This document shows, piece after piece, positions 7,612 through 16,750 of a stretch of DNA of 64,000 bases. The position numbers and the translations under genes are program-made. The notes below the pieces were generated by a model that had not been told where the DNA came from, did no database searches, and worked only from the letters and a program-made list of their open reading frames with translations. Source of the DNA: Cellulomonas sp. JH27-2 (GTDB lineage: Bacteria > Actinomycetota > Actinomycetes > Actinomycetales > Cellulomonadaceae). Position 1 is the first letter of the stretch; each line of letters begins with the position of its first letter. Location: assembly GCF_014837175.1 (NCBI RefSeq), contig NZ_JACYFR010000006.1, forward strand, positions 1 through 64,000, in the 5' to 3' direction.

Positions 7612-10600
7612 GTGGTGAACACGTCAGACGGATTCCTGCGCTCCTCCCTCGCGCCCGCGCCCCGCACGCTGCTCGACGTCCTGGGCTCCACCGCGGCCGC
7701 GCACCCCGACGCGCCCGCGATCGACGACGGCGACACGGTGCTGACCTATGCGGATCTGCTCTCCGCGGTCGCGGCCGGTGCCGCGGGTCTCGCGGCGGCC
7801 GGGGTCCGCCGCGGTGACCGGGTGGGCGTGCGCGTCCCGTCGGGCACGGCCGAGCTCTACACCGCGATCCTGTCCGTCCTCGCCGCGGGTGCGGCGTACG
7901 TCCCGGTGGACGTCGACGACCCCGACGAGCGTGCGCGCACGGTGTTCCGCGAGGCGCGCGTCACGCGCGTCCTGACCGAGGGGGACCTGGCGACGAAACC
8001 TGCCGCCGCTCCGCCGCAGGCGCCGGAGCTGACCGACGACGCGTGGATCATCTTCACGTCGGGCTCGACGGGCACGCCGAAGGGCGTCGCCGTGACGCAC
8101 CGGTCCGCCGCCGCGTTCGTCGACGCCGAGGCGCGGCTGTTCCTGCAGCACGCTCCGCTGGGCCCGGGGGACCGGGTGCTGGCGGGGCTCTCGGTGGCGT
8201 TCGACGCGAGCTGCGAGGAGATGTGGCTCGCGTGGGGCCACGGCGCGTGCCTGGTCCCGGCCCCGCGCGCGCTGGTCCGCACCGGCATGGACCTGGGTCC
8301 CTGGCTCGTCGCGCAGGGCATCACCGTCGTCTCGACGGTGCCGACCCTGGCCGGCCTGTGGCGTCCCGACGAGCTGGCCGGGGTCCGGCTGCTCATCTTC
8401 GGCGGCGAGGCCTGCCCGCCCGAGCTCGCCGCCCGCCTGACGGGCCCGGACCGCGAGGTCTGGAACACGTACGGGCCCACGGAGGCGACGGTCGTGGCCT
8501 GCGCCTCGCTGATGAGCGGCCACGGCCCCGTCCGCATCGGGCACGCGCTCGACGGGTGGGACCTGGCGGTCGTCGGCCCGGACGGCACACCGGTCGCCGA
8601 GGGTGAGGCCGGTGAGCTCGTCATCGGGGGCGTGGGGCTGGCGCGCTACCTCGACCCGGCCAAGGACGCCGAGCGCTACGCGGCCGCGCCGGCGCTGGGG
8701 TGGGACCGGGCGTACCGCAGCGGGGACATGGTCCGGCTCGAAGCCGCGGGCCTGGTGTTCGTCGGACGCGTCGACGACCAGGTGAAGATCGGCGGACGAC
8801 GCATCGAGCTGGGCGAGGTCGACGCGGCGCTCGCGTCGCTGCCCGGTGTGTCGGGCGGGGCTGCGGCGGTGCGGCGGACGCCGGCCGGGTCCGCGGTGCT
8901 CGTCGGCTACGTCGCCCCGGCCGAGGGGGTCGAGCTCGACCTCGACGCGGCCCGCGCGCAGCTGCGCGAGCGGCTGCCCGCGGCGCTGGTGCCGCTCCTC
9001 GCCCAGGTGCCGGCGATGCCGGTGCGGGTGTCCGGCAAGGTGGACCGCGACGCGCTGCCGTGGCCGCTGCCCGGCGTCGAGGCCGCCGGCTCGCAGGCCG
9101 CGCTGACCCCGACGCAGGCGTGGGTCGCCCAGCGGTGGACGGCGACGCTCGGCGCGTCCGTCCAGGGGCCCGACGACGACTTCTTCGCCAGCGGAGGCGG
9201 CAGCCTGGTCGCCGCCCAGCTGGTCTCGGCGCTGCGCGAGCGGTTCCCCACGGTCACCGTCGCGGACGTCTACGAGAACCCGCGCCTGGCCGACCTGGCC
9301 CGACGTGTCGACGAGCTGGACCCGGCCCCGTCGGCCGAGCAGCGCACGGTCCGCCCGACGCCGCGCTCCACCCAGGCGACCCAGGTGCTGCTCGGCATCC
9401 CGCTGGCCGCGCTCGTCGGGCTGCGCTGGCTGACGTGGCTCGTCGCGATCGACGCCGTGGTGCGTGCCAGCGGCTGGTTGCCGTGGGTGCCGTCGGTGCC
9501 GCACGCGTGGTGGTGGGTGCTGGCCGGCTGGGTGCTGCTCATCAGCCCGCTGGGGCGGATGGGGTCGACGGTCCTCGTCGCGCGGACCGTGCTGCGGCAC
9601 GTGACGCCGGGACGCTACCTGCGCGGCGGCGCGGTCCACCTCAAGCTGTGGTTCGTGGAGAGCTGGGCCGCGGCGGCCGGTGCCGGCAACCTGTCCTGCT
9701 CGCCGTGGAACGCCGTCTACGCGCGGGCGCTCGGCGCCAAGGTCGGCAAGGACGTCGACCTGCACACGCTGCCGCCCGTCACCGGCATGCTCAGCCTGGG
9801 CAACGGCTGCTCCGTGGAGCCCGAGGTGGACCTGTCCGGGCACTGGCTGGACGGTGACGTGCTGCGGATCGGGCGGGTGCGCATCGACAAGCGCGCGACG
9901 ATCGGCACCCGCTCCATCATCGGACCGGGCGTGCGCGTGGGGCAGGGTGCCGAGGTCGCACCCGGTTCCGGCGTGCTGTCGTCGGTGCCTCCCGGCGAGC
10001 TGTGGGTCGGGTCTCCGGCCGCGTTCGACGGTCGTGCCCGTGGCCACTGGCCGCACGCCCGGGCACCCCGGGGGCATCGTTGGGTCGCGATCTACGGGTT
10101 GAGCGCGGGCGTCCTCGCGGCGCTGCCGGTGCTGGGTGCGCTGTGCGGCCTGTGGGTGGTGGGGCAGGGGACACGCGGTGCCGCGGACCTGTCGGAGGCG
10201 GCCGGTCGAGCGCTCGCCTGGGCGCCGCTGGGCGGGGTCGTGATGGTCGTCGTGCTGGCGCTCGCGACCCTGGCCGGCGTGCGCCTGCTGGGCCTGGGGA
10301 TCCGCGAGGGCTACCACCCGGTGCGCAGCCGCGTCGGCTGGCAGGTGTGGGCGACGCAGCGGCTCATGGACGATGCCCGCACGCTGCTGTTCCCCCTGTA
10401 CGCCAGCAGCCTGACGCCGGTGTGGCTGCGCGCGCTGGGCGCGGACGTCGGGCGTGACGTCGAGGCGTCGACCGTGCTGCTGCTGCCCGGCATGACGAGC
10501 GTCGGCGACGGCGCTTTCCTGGCCGACGACACCCTCATCGGCTCGTACGAGCTGGGGCGCGGCTACCTGCGGATCGAGCGGGCGAGCGTCGGCAAGCGGG

Positions 10601-11460
10601 CCTTCCTGGGCAACTCCGGGATGATCGCGCCCGGGCGCGCCGTGCCCAAGCGCGGGCTCGTTGCCGTGCTGTCGGCGACGCCGGAGAAGGCGAAGACCGG
10701 TACGTCGTGGTTGGGCTCGCCGCCCGTGCGGCTGCGTCGGGACGCGAGCGAGGTCGACGACGAGCGCACGTTCGAGCCGCGGACGCGGCTGCGGGTGGCG
10801 CGCTCGCTCGTCGAGGCGTGCCGCATCGTGCCGGTCATGGCCACGTTCGCGCTCGGCATCGGCGTCCTGCTGACCCTCCAGCACGTCGTCGACCGCCACG
10901 GCCTGGGCGCCGCGGCCTGGGCGTCGCCGATCGTCGTGCTGGCCGCGGCCGTCGTGGCGTGCGCACTGGCGACGATCATGAAGTGGGTGCTCGTCGGGCG
11001 TCTGCGCGCCGGGGAGCACCCGCTGTGGAGCTCGTTCATCTGGCGCAACGAGCTGGCCGACACCTTCCTGGAGTACGTCGCGGTGCCGTGGCTGGGGCCG
11101 ACGACCGTCGGGTCGCCGGTGCTCAACGCCTGGCTGCGCACGCTCGGCGCGCGGATCGGGCGCGGGGTCTGGTGCGAGACGTACTGGCTCCCGGAGGCCG
11201 ACCTCGTGCGCCTCGGCGACGGCGCGACCGTCAACCGCGGATGTGTGCTGCAGACCCACCTGTTCCATGATCGGGTGATGAGCATGGACACGGTGACGAT
11301 CGGGGCGGGTGCCGGCATCGGCCCGCACGGCGTGGTGCTGCCCGCCGCGCAGGTGGGTGACGGTGCGCGCGTGGGGCCGGCGTCGTTGGTGCTGCGTGGC
11401 GACCACATCCCGGCCGGCTCGCGCTGGACGGGCAACCCCGTCGCGCCGGTGGCCTCGTGA
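7612..11460 (+). CDS. Pls/PosA-type single-module NRPS with six membrane segments
   Basis: This 1282-residue protein matches the architecture of epsilon-poly-L-lysine synthetase (Pls) and poly-ornithine synthetase (PosA). An adenylation domain (about 20-500) has core motifs TSGSTGTPKG (about 149), FDASCEEMW, NTYGPTEATV and KIGGRRIELGEV. A carrier domain follows with GGGSL, where Ser531 is the expected phosphopantetheine site. Six membrane segments (about 590-617, 631-650, 824-850, 872-895, 1073-1093, 1102-1128) alternate with three tandem hexapeptide-like domains, which in Pls form the iterative peptide-bond domains. The substrate-pocket segment reads D-A-x-x-E, and an acidic residue there would suit a basic amino acid (inference). 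Start GTG 7612 follows GGGGAG at 7598-7603. The next gene overlaps by 4 nt, and a PPTase lies two genes on. Many actinobacteria carry such genes with unknown product. Confidence 0.85.
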   Translation: MVNTSDGFLRSSLAPAPRTLLDVLGSTAAAHPDAPAIDDGDTVLTYADLLSAVAAGAAGLAAAGVRRGDRVGVRVPSGTAELYTAILSVLAAGAAYVPVDVDDPDERARTVFREARVTRVLTEGDLATKPAAAPPQAPELTDDAWIIFTSGSTGTPKGVAVTHRSAAAFVDAEARLFLQHAPLGPGDRVLAGLSVAFDASCEEMWLAWGHGACLVPAPRALVRTGMDLGPWLVAQGITVVSTVPTLAGLWRPDELAGVRLLIFGGEACPPELAARLTGPDREVWNTYGPTEATVVACASLMSGHGPVRIGHALDGWDLAVVGPDGTPVAEGEAGELVIGGVGLARYLDPAKDAERYAAAPALGWDRAYRSGDMVRLEAAGLVFVGRVDDQVKIGGRRIELGEVDAALASLPGVSGGAAAVRRTPAGSAVLVGYVAPAEGVELDLDAARAQLRERLPAALVPLLAQVPAMPVRVSGKVDRDALPWPLPGVEAAGSQAALTPTQAWVAQRWTATLGASVQGPDDDFFASGGGSLVAAQLVSALRERFPTVTVADVYENPRLADLARRVDELDPAPSAEQRTVRPTPRSTQATQVLLGIPLAALVGLRWLTWLVAIDAVVRASGWLPWVPSVPHAWWWVLAGWVLLISPLGRMGSTVLVARTVLRHVTPGRYLRGGAVHLKLWFVESWAAAAGAGNLSCSPWNAVYARALGAKVGKDVDLHTLPPVTGMLSLGNGCSVEPEVDLSGHWLDGDVLRIGRVRIDKRATIGTRSIIGPGVRVGQGAEVAPGSGVLSSVPPGELWVGSPAAFDGRARGHWPHARAPRGHRWVAIYGLSAGVLAALPVLGALCGLWVVGQGTRGAADLSEAAGRALAWAPLGGVVMVVVLALATLAGVRLLGLGIREGYHPVRSRVGWQVWATQRLMDDARTLLFPLYASSLTPVWLRALGADVGRDVEASTVLLLPGMTSVGDGAFLADDTLIGSYELGRGYLRIERASVGKRAFLGNSGMIAPGRAVPKRGLVAVLSATPEKAKTGTSWLGSPPVRLRRDASEVDDERTFEPRTRLRVARSLVEACRIVPVMATFALGIGVLLTLQHVVDRHGLGAAAWASPIVVLAAAVVACALATIMKWVLVGRLRAGEHPLWSSFIWRNELADTFLEYVAVPWLGPTTVGSPVLNAWLRTLGARIGRGVWCETYWLPEADLVRLGDGATVNRGCVLQTHLFHDRVMSMDTVTIGAGAGIGPHGVVLPAAQVGDGARVGPASLVLRGDHIPAGSRWTGNPVAPVAS

Positions 11461-12776
11461 AGTCGGTCGACGACCCGTACCGCCCCGGACGGGGCCCGGG
11501 CGCGCTCGAGATCGCCCGGTACGAGCTGGACCTCGACTACCGCGTGGCGGGCAACCGGCTGGATGCGCGGGCCCGGATCCACGCGACGACCCGTCGTCAT
11601 GTGGACCGGTTCAGCCTGGACCTGGCCGGCCTGCGGGTGAACCGCGTGCTGCTGGACGGCAAGCGGCCCGAGCGGTGGTCGCACCGGGGCGGTCAGCTGA
11701 CGGTCAGGCCCGGGGGCGTGCTGCCGGCGGGGACGCCGGTCGTCGTCGAGGTGCAGTACACGGGCAACCCGCGGCCGGTGCGCGGCCCGTTCGGCGAGGT
11801 GGGCTGGGAGGAGCTGACCGACGGGGTCATCGTCGCCGGTCAGCCCGACGGGGCGCCGTCGTGGTTCCCGTGCCAGGACGACCCCGCGGACAAGGCCGCG
11901 TTCACCATCGCGCTGACCACCGACGCCGGTTACGAGGTGGTCTGCAACGGGACCCTGACGTCGCGCACGGTCCGGTCCAGCCGGGTGCGGTGGGTGTTCG
12001 AGCAGCCCGAGCCGACGGCGCCGTACCTCGCGACCGTGCAGATCGGGCGCTACCGGCGCTGGGACGTGGCCGACGAGCCGGTGCGCCAGCAGGCGGCCGT
12101 CCCGGACCGGCTGCGCGCGGCCTTCGAGCACGACTTCGCGCGTCAGCCGCAGATGCTCGAGGCGTTCAGCGAGCTGTTCGGGCCGTACCCGTTCGCGCAG
12201 TACACGGTGGTGGTGACCGACGACGACCTCGAGATCCCGCTCGAGGCCCAGGGCCTGTCCGTGTTCGGGGCGAACCACGTGGACGGCGAGCGCGTTGCCG
12301 AGCGGCTGGTCGCGCACGAGCTGGCGCACCAGTGGTTCGGCAACAGCCTGACCGCCGCGCACTGGCGGGACATCTGGCTGCACGAGGGCTTCGCGTGCTA
12401 CGCCGAGTGGCTGTGGTCGCAGGCGTCGGGCGGACGGTCGGCGGACAACCAGGCCCGCACAGCGCACACGCGGCTGGCCGGGTTGCGCCAGGACCTGGTG
12501 ATCGGCGACCCGGGCCGTGAGCACATGTTCGACGACCGCCTCTACAAGCGGGGTGCCCTGACGCTGCACGCGCTGCGTCGGGTGGTGGGGGACGAGACGT
12601 TCTTCGACCTCCTGCGCGCCTGGACCGCGGCGCACCGCCACGGCAGCGTGACGACGGCGGGGTTCGTGGCTCTGGCCACGTCAGTCACGGGTCGGGACCT
12701 GACGGACCTGTTCGACGCGTGGCTGTTCGCCGCGCCGCTGCCCGAGCTTCCGGGGCCGGTGGGCCTCAGCGCGTGA
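11457..12776 (+). CDS. Compact M1-family zinc metallopeptidase
   Basis: This 439-residue M1 (gluzincin) peptidase has an N-terminal beta domain (about 1-220) and a catalytic domain. The zinc site HELAHQWFGN begins at His287, with His291 and, after 18 residues, Glu310 in LHEGFACYAE, giving exactly HEXXH-18-E. The exopeptidase GAMEN motif is altered to about LEAQGL, though the glutamate is kept. It lacks the C-terminal ERAP1-like domain of PepN. No signal peptide is seen, so it should be cytosolic. GTG 11457 overlaps the stop of the Pls-like gene (GTGA), suggesting translational coupling. Streptomyces enzymes that degrade epsilon-poly-lysine are, from memory, Zn peptidases of this kind, so a role in turnover or self-protection is a reasonable guess. 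It overlaps the convergent PPTase by 11 nt. Confidence 0.88.
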   Translation: MKSVDDPYRPGRGPGALEIARYELDLDYRVAGNRLDARARIHATTRRHVDRFSLDLAGLRVNRVLLDGKRPERWSHRGGQLTVRPGGVLPAGTPVVVEVQYTGNPRPVRGPFGEVGWEELTDGVIVAGQPDGAPSWFPCQDDPADKAAFTIALTTDAGYEVVCNGTLTSRTVRSSRVRWVFEQPEPTAPYLATVQIGRYRRWDVADEPVRQQAAVPDRLRAAFEHDFARQPQMLEAFSELFGPYPFAQYTVVVTDDDLEIPLEAQGLSVFGANHVDGERVAERLVAHELAHQWFGNSLTAAHWRDIWLHEGFACYAEWLWSQASGGRSADNQARTAHTRLAGLRQDLVIGDPGREHMFDDRLYKRGALTLHALRRVVGDETFFDLLRAWTAAHRHGSVTTAGFVALATSVTGRDLTDLFDAWLFAAPLPELPGPVGLSA

Positions 12777-13398
12777 CGCGCTCGACGACCACGGCCGCAC
12801 CGGTCGGGTAGGCGAGCGCGCCGATCGCGGCCGACTCGAAGGTCAGGTCGCCGACAGCGCGCCGGCCCACCTGCGGCGGTGCGTCGGCGATCCGGCCGTC
12901 GGGCGTCAGCACGACGAGGCGCGGGTCGATGCTCAGCCCCCAGCCGCAGGCCTTGAGCACGGCCTCCTTGCGGACCCACGCGCGCAGCCGTCCGGTCGCG
13001 TCGTCGGGGGCGAGCGCTGCGGCCTCGTCGCGCGCGAGCGCGACGTCGTCGAAACCCGCGAAGACGGTCTGGGTGAGCGGCTCGGCGTCGACCCCGACGG
13101 GTCCCGCCGTGGACGCCGCCGCGACGGCGAGGCCGCGCGTGTGGCTCAGCGACACCGACGCGCCGTCCGTCACGGGCTGCCCGTGCGCGGTGCTGCCGCA
13201 CGTCAGGCACCGGCGCCCGACGACGACGTCGGCCGGGTCGACGTTCCGCACGCGCGCGACCGCGAGGCGTGCGAGCGCGGCGGCGGACGCACGCTCGTCG
13301 TCCTGCGTGGCACGGCGCTGAGCTCGGGTCGGGGCGGCGGGGGCGGGGGTGGTGGGGGACCACAGCACCAGGACGTCAGGGTTCGGCACGGAGCGCAT
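12766..13398 (-). CDS. 4'-phosphopantetheinyl transferase (Sfp-type)
   Basis: This 210-residue Sfp-type PPTase transfers phosphopantetheine from CoA to the serine of carrier domains. Motifs seen are SLSHTRGLAVAAAST (ASVSLSH region), GVDAEPL (Mg-binding Asp and Glu) and WVRKEAVLKACGWG (WxxKEA). A CLTCGSTAHGQP stretch resembles the RxCxxCGxxxHG motif of many actinobacterial PPTases. The natural client is the adjacent Pls-like carrier domain. The gene converges with the M1 peptidase and overlaps it by 11 nt. Start: ATG 13398, but GTG 13389 has better spacing from GGCAGGA and could be the true start. Confidence 0.9.
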   Translation of the reverse strand: MRSVPNPDVLVLWSPTTPAPAAPTRAQRRATQDDERASAAALARLAVARVRNVDPADVVVGRRCLTCGSTAHGQPVTDGASVSLSHTRGLAVAAASTAGPVGVDAEPLTQTVFAGFDDVALARDEAAALAPDDATGRLRAWVRKEAVLKACGWGLSIDPRLVVLTPDGRIADAPPQVGRRAVGDLTFESAAIGALAYPTGAAVVVERVTR

Positions 13399-13513
13399 CC
13401 TGCCGGTCCCCGGCGGTATCGGGATCTTCGGAACACATGCTGGGCACGGCGGGGTTAGGGTCGCCAGGGGCTGCGCGATCGCGGCCCGACGAGGCGAACG
13501 AAGGATGCGTGGC

Positions 13514-14530
13514 GTGTCTGGTGTGACGGCGAACGGACTGACGGTCGGCTATGCGGCGGCGCTCGAGCAGTTCCACCCCACCGAGGCCGTGGAGCTGTCG
13601 GCGTACGCCGAGCAGCACGGCTTCTCGGGCGTGATGGCGGCCGACCACTACCAGCCGTGGGTCCCGGCCCAGGGCCAGGCGTCGTTCGTCTGGAACGTGC
13701 TGACCGCGGTGGGCGAGCGGACGGTCGGGGACTTCGGGCCCGGGGTGACCGCACCGACGTTCCGCTGGCACCCCGCCATGGTGGCGCAGGCGTCGGCGAC
13801 GCTCGCGGCCATGTACCCGGGCCGACACTGGCTGGGGCTCGGCTCGGGGGAGGCGCTCAACGAGCACATCACCGCGCAGTACTGGCCGGAGGCCCCGGAG
13901 CGCATCAACCGCATGTTCGAGGCCATCGAGATCATCAAGAAGCTGTTCACGGCGTCGCTCGCGGGCAAGGACGTCAAGCACGCCGGGCAGTTCTACAAGC
14001 TGGAGTCCACGCGGCTGTGGACCATGCCGGAGGTCGCCCCGGAGATCCTGGTGGCGACGGCCGGGCCGGTGACCGCCAAGCGAGCGGGTCGGCACGCGGA
14101 CGGGCTCATCACGGTGGGTGCGCCGCTGGAGAAGATCAGCGGGCTGTTCGCCAAGTTCGACGAGGGTGCACGTGAGGCGGGCAAGGACCCGTCGACCATG
14201 CCACGGGCGCTGCAGGTGCACCTGTCCTGGGCACCGACCGACGAAGAGGCGCTGGCCAACGCGATGCACCAGTGGCCCAACGGCGGCATGAAGTTCCCCA
14301 AGGGCGACATCCGCACGCCGTTCGAGCTCGAGCAGATGGCCAAGATGGTGCGGCCCGAGGACTTCGAGGGGCGCCTGGTCATCTCGGCGGACCCCGACGT
14401 GCACCGCGCCGAGCTGCAGAAGTACGTCGACCTGGGCTTCGACCGCATCTACGTCCACAACGTGGGGCGCAACCAGCGCGAGTGGATCGAGGTCTTCGGC
14501 GCCGACGTGCTGCCGAAGCTGGTGCGATGA
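13514..14530 (+). CDS. F420-dependent LLM-class oxidoreductase, G6PDH-like family
   Basis: This 338-residue TIM-barrel enzyme of the luciferase-like (LLM) superfamily is related to F420-dependent glucose-6-phosphate dehydrogenase. Similar segments are [16 protein letters not shown] [20 protein letters not shown] near the start, [29 protein letters not shown] and [11 protein letters not shown]. These regions bind F420 and shape the pocket in FGD. The actual substrate is unknown; the phosphate-binding residues of FGD cannot be judged here. GTG 13514 is preferred since AAGGA at 13501-13505 is 8 nt upstream; ATG 13505 is the alternative. Its stop overlaps the cofE start (ATGA), so the enzyme and cofactor tailing are translationally coupled. 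A -10-like TAGGGT is at 13456-13461. Confidence 0.85.
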   Translation: MSGVTANGLTVGYAAALEQFHPTEAVELSAYAEQHGFSGVMAADHYQPWVPAQGQASFVWNVLTAVGERTVGDFGPGVTAPTFRWHPAMVAQASATLAAMYPGRHWLGLGSGEALNEHITAQYWPEAPERINRMFEAIEIIKKLFTASLAGKDVKHAGQFYKLESTRLWTMPEVAPEILVATAGPVTAKRAGRHADGLITVGAPLEKISGLFAKFDEGAREAGKDPSTMPRALQVHLSWAPTDEEALANAMHQWPNGGMKFPKGDIRTPFELEQMAKMVRPEDFEGRLVISADPDVHRAELQKYVDLGFDRIYVHNVGRNQREWIEVFGADVLPKLVR

Positions 14531-15294
14531 GTCTCGAGATCTGGGCGCCCGCGGGGCTCGGCGAGGTGCGCGCGGGCGACGACCTCGTCGCGCTCGTCGC
14601 GGGGCTCCTGACGTCCGACCCGCGCGGGGTCCGGGACGGTGACGTGCTGGTGCTGACCTCCAAGGTCGTGTCCAAGGCGGAGGGGCGTTCGGTCGCGGCC
14701 GACGACCGCGAGCAGGCGATCACGGACGAGACCGTGCGCGTCGTCGCAACGCGTGAGCACCCCGGTGGCGTGACGCGGATCGTCGAGAACCGGCTCGGGC
14801 TCGTGATGGCCGCCGCGGGCGTCGACGCGAGCAACACGCCGGTCGGGACCGTGCTGCTGCTGCCGGTGGACCCGGACGCGAGCGCGCGGGCGCTGCGGCG
14901 CGGGCTCTTCGACGCGCTCGGCGTCCGGGTCGGCGTGATCGTCTCCGACACCGCGGGGCGGCCGTGGCGGCAGGGGGTCACCGACATCGCGATCGGGGCC
15001 GCGGGCGTCGTCGTGCTCGACGACCTGCGCGGTCAGGTTGACTCGTTCGGGCGGCCGCTCGTGATGACCGTGGCCGCCGTGGGCGACGAGGTCGCGGCGG
15101 CGGCCGAACTGGTCAAGGGCAAGGCAGCGGGCCTGCCGCTGGCCGTCGTGCGCGGGCTGGACCACCTGGTCTCCGACGAGGACGGGCCGGGAGCGGGCGC
15201 GTTGGTGCGGCTCGGTGACGAGGACATGTTCCAGCAGGGCAGCTCGGAGGCGTACGCCCAGGGGTGGAAGGACGCGCTCGAGGGTCGCGCGTGA
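14527..15294 (+). CDS. cofE: Coenzyme F420-0:L-glutamate ligase
   Basis: This 255-residue CofE adds L-glutamates to F420-0 with GTP. Conserved blocks are [16 protein letters not shown] (about residues 43-58), [28 protein letters not shown] and [20 protein letters not shown]. It corresponds to the N-terminal half of mycobacterial FbiB; no nitroreductase-like C-terminal domain is present, so the dehydro-F420-0 reductase must lie elsewhere or be absent. ATG 14527 overlaps the stop of the F420-dependent oxidoreductase by 4 nt, and the GH3 gene overlaps its own stop (GTGA). Confidence 0.93.
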   Translation: MSLEIWAPAGLGEVRAGDDLVALVAGLLTSDPRGVRDGDVLVLTSKVVSKAEGRSVAADDREQAITDETVRVVATREHPGGVTRIVENRLGLVMAAAGVDASNTPVGTVLLLPVDPDASARALRRGLFDALGVRVGVIVSDTAGRPWRQGVTDIAIGAAGVVVLDDLRGQVDSFGRPLVMTVAAVGDEVAAAAELVKGKAAGLPLAVVRGLDHLVSDEDGPGAGALVRLGDEDMFQQGSSEAYAQGWKDALEGRA

Positions 15295-16568
15295 GCGGGG
15301 CGGCTCGGGGGTCCGGGAAGGCGCGCGCCTCGCGCGCGCCGTGGGTCACGCTCGGCGTCGTCGTCACGCTCGCCGCCGCGGTGCTGGCGGTGTGGTTCGC
15401 GGGGCCCGGCGGGTCGCCCAGGTCGTCGTCGACCGTGCCGACGAGCCTGACGCCGAGCGCGACGTCAGGCGCCCGGCCCGCTGTGTCGTCGTCGGCCTCC
15501 ACCGAGCCGACGCCCACGTCGTCGTCCCAGGCCGCCGACCCCTGGGCCGGGTGGACGCTCGCGCAGCAGGTGGGGCAGGTGTTCATGGTCGGCGTGAACG
15601 TGAGCGACCCGGCGGCGGTGAGCACGTCGGCGGTGCGCGACGACCACGTCGGCAACGTCTTCCTGCAGGGCCGCACCACGGCCGGTGCGGATGCGGTGCG
15701 CTCGCTGGTGCGGTCGTTCACGGATCTCGTCGGACCGCAGACCACGCACGGCACGATCCTGCTGGTCGCGACCGACCAGGAGGGCGGCGAGGTGCAGGTG
15801 CTGCGCGGGCCGGGCTTCTCGACGATCCCGTCGGCGCTCGAGCAGTCGAAGCTCGCGCCGTCCGACCTGCAGGCGCGGGCGCTGACCTGGGGCAAGGAGC
15901 TGCGCGACGCCGGTGTGAACCTGGACCTGGCGCCGGTGATGGACCTGGTGAACGGCCAGCCGTCCGCCAACCCGCCGATCGGTGCGCTGGACCGGAGCTA
16001 CGGGTTCACCGCCGGCTCCGTGACGTCGCACGCCGAGGCGTTCTCGGCGGGGCTGAACGCCGCCCGCGTCAGCGTCTCGATCAAGCACTTCCCGGGGTTG
16101 GGGCGCGTCACCGCGAACACCGACACGACCGCCGGGGTCACCGACGGCGTCACCACGCGCGACGACGCATCGGTCGACGTGTTCCGCTCCGGCATCGCGG
16201 CGGGGGCGCAGTCCGTCATGGTGTCCACGGCCGACTACCGCCGCATCGACCCCGGGGTGCCGGCAGCCTTCTCGTCGACCGTCGTGACGGACATGCTGCG
16301 CGGTGACCTGGGCTTCGACGGGCTGGTCGTCACCGACGACCTGTCGGGGGCGAAGCAGGTCGAGGCGTGGTCGCCGGGCGATCGCGCGATCAAGGCGCTG
16401 GAGGCGGGCGTCGACCTGGTGCTGGTGTCGAAGGAGCCGACCGTGGCGCACGAGATGGTCTCCGCGGTGGTGGCGAAAGCTCAGGCGGACCCGGCGTTCG
16501 CGGCCCGCGTGCGGGACGCGGCGCGGCACGTGCTCGAGGCGAAGGGCTCGTGGCCGCCGTCGTCGTGA
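15291..16568 (+). CDS. Glycoside hydrolase family 3, NagZ/LpqI-like, membrane-anchored or secreted
   Basis: This 425-residue protein has a basic N-terminus, a single membrane segment ([19 protein letters not shown], about residues 18-36), a Ser/Thr/Pro-rich linker to about residue 80, and a GH3 N-domain. GH3 marks are [41 protein letters not shown] and the nucleophile-type VVTDDLSGA. Single-domain GH3 enzymes of this type remove beta-N-acetylglucosamine from peptidoglycan fragments (NagZ, LpqI). No lipobox cysteine is present, so it is probably an uncleaved anchor or an AxA-cleaved export signal. The GTG start overlaps the cofE stop; co-transcription with F420 genes looks fortuitous. Two copies of GTCGTCGTGAG surround the stop. 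Confidence 0.85.
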   Translation: MSGAARGSGKARASRAPWVTLGVVVTLAAAVLAVWFAGPGGSPRSSSTVPTSLTPSATSGARPAVSSSASTEPTPTSSSQAADPWAGWTLAQQVGQVFMVGVNVSDPAAVSTSAVRDDHVGNVFLQGRTTAGADAVRSLVRSFTDLVGPQTTHGTILLVATDQEGGEVQVLRGPGFSTIPSALEQSKLAPSDLQARALTWGKELRDAGVNLDLAPVMDLVNGQPSANPPIGALDRSYGFTAGSVTSHAEAFSAGLNAARVSVSIKHFPGLGRVTANTDTTAGVTDGVTTRDDASVDVFRSGIAAGAQSVMVSTADYRRIDPGVPAAFSSTVVTDMLRGDLGFDGLVVTDDLSGAKQVEAWSPGDRAIKALEAGVDLVLVSKEPTVAHEMVSAVVAKAQADPAFAARVRDAARHVLEAKGSWPPSS

Positions 16569-16599
16569 GGTCGTCGTGAGGTCGTCGCGCTGAGTGCTG

Positions 16600-16740
16600 T
16601 CAGCCGTACGGCTGCGACGGGTCCTTCCCCTGCGAGGCGAGCTGCGCGGACTGGCCGGTCGCGCCGGGCTGCCCCTGCGGGATGCGCTCGACGATCACGG
16701 CGGTGCCGTACGCGCAGACCTCGGAGAAGTTGCCGATGCT
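16600..16740 (-). pseudogene. C-terminal remnant of a YbjQ-family (DUF74) protein
   Basis: The minus strand encodes about 45 residues: an IGNFSEVCAYGTAVIVERIP segment, then a glutamine- and glycine-rich tail ending in PSQPYG and a TGA. The EVCAYGTAVxVE pattern is the C-terminal strand of YbjQ/DUF74 proteins. The remaining 60-70 N-terminal residues are missing, and the upstream sequence is the 3' end of the HhH-GPD gene in another frame. No start codon or ribosome binding site fits. A 5' deletion that fused the remnant to the neighbour's 3' flank is the simplest explanation. Confidence 0.6.
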
Positions 16741-16750
16741 TGGCTCGTCG

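Noticed and set aside
7624..11406. A 1260-codon minus-strand frame opposite the Pls-like gene
   Set aside because: Composition is Arg/His/Gln-rich without domains; it mirrors the real plus-strand gene.
16556..16591. GTCGTCGTGAG tandem copies at the GH3 stop
   Set aside because: Two short copies in a GC-rich, low-complexity stretch; no sign of function.
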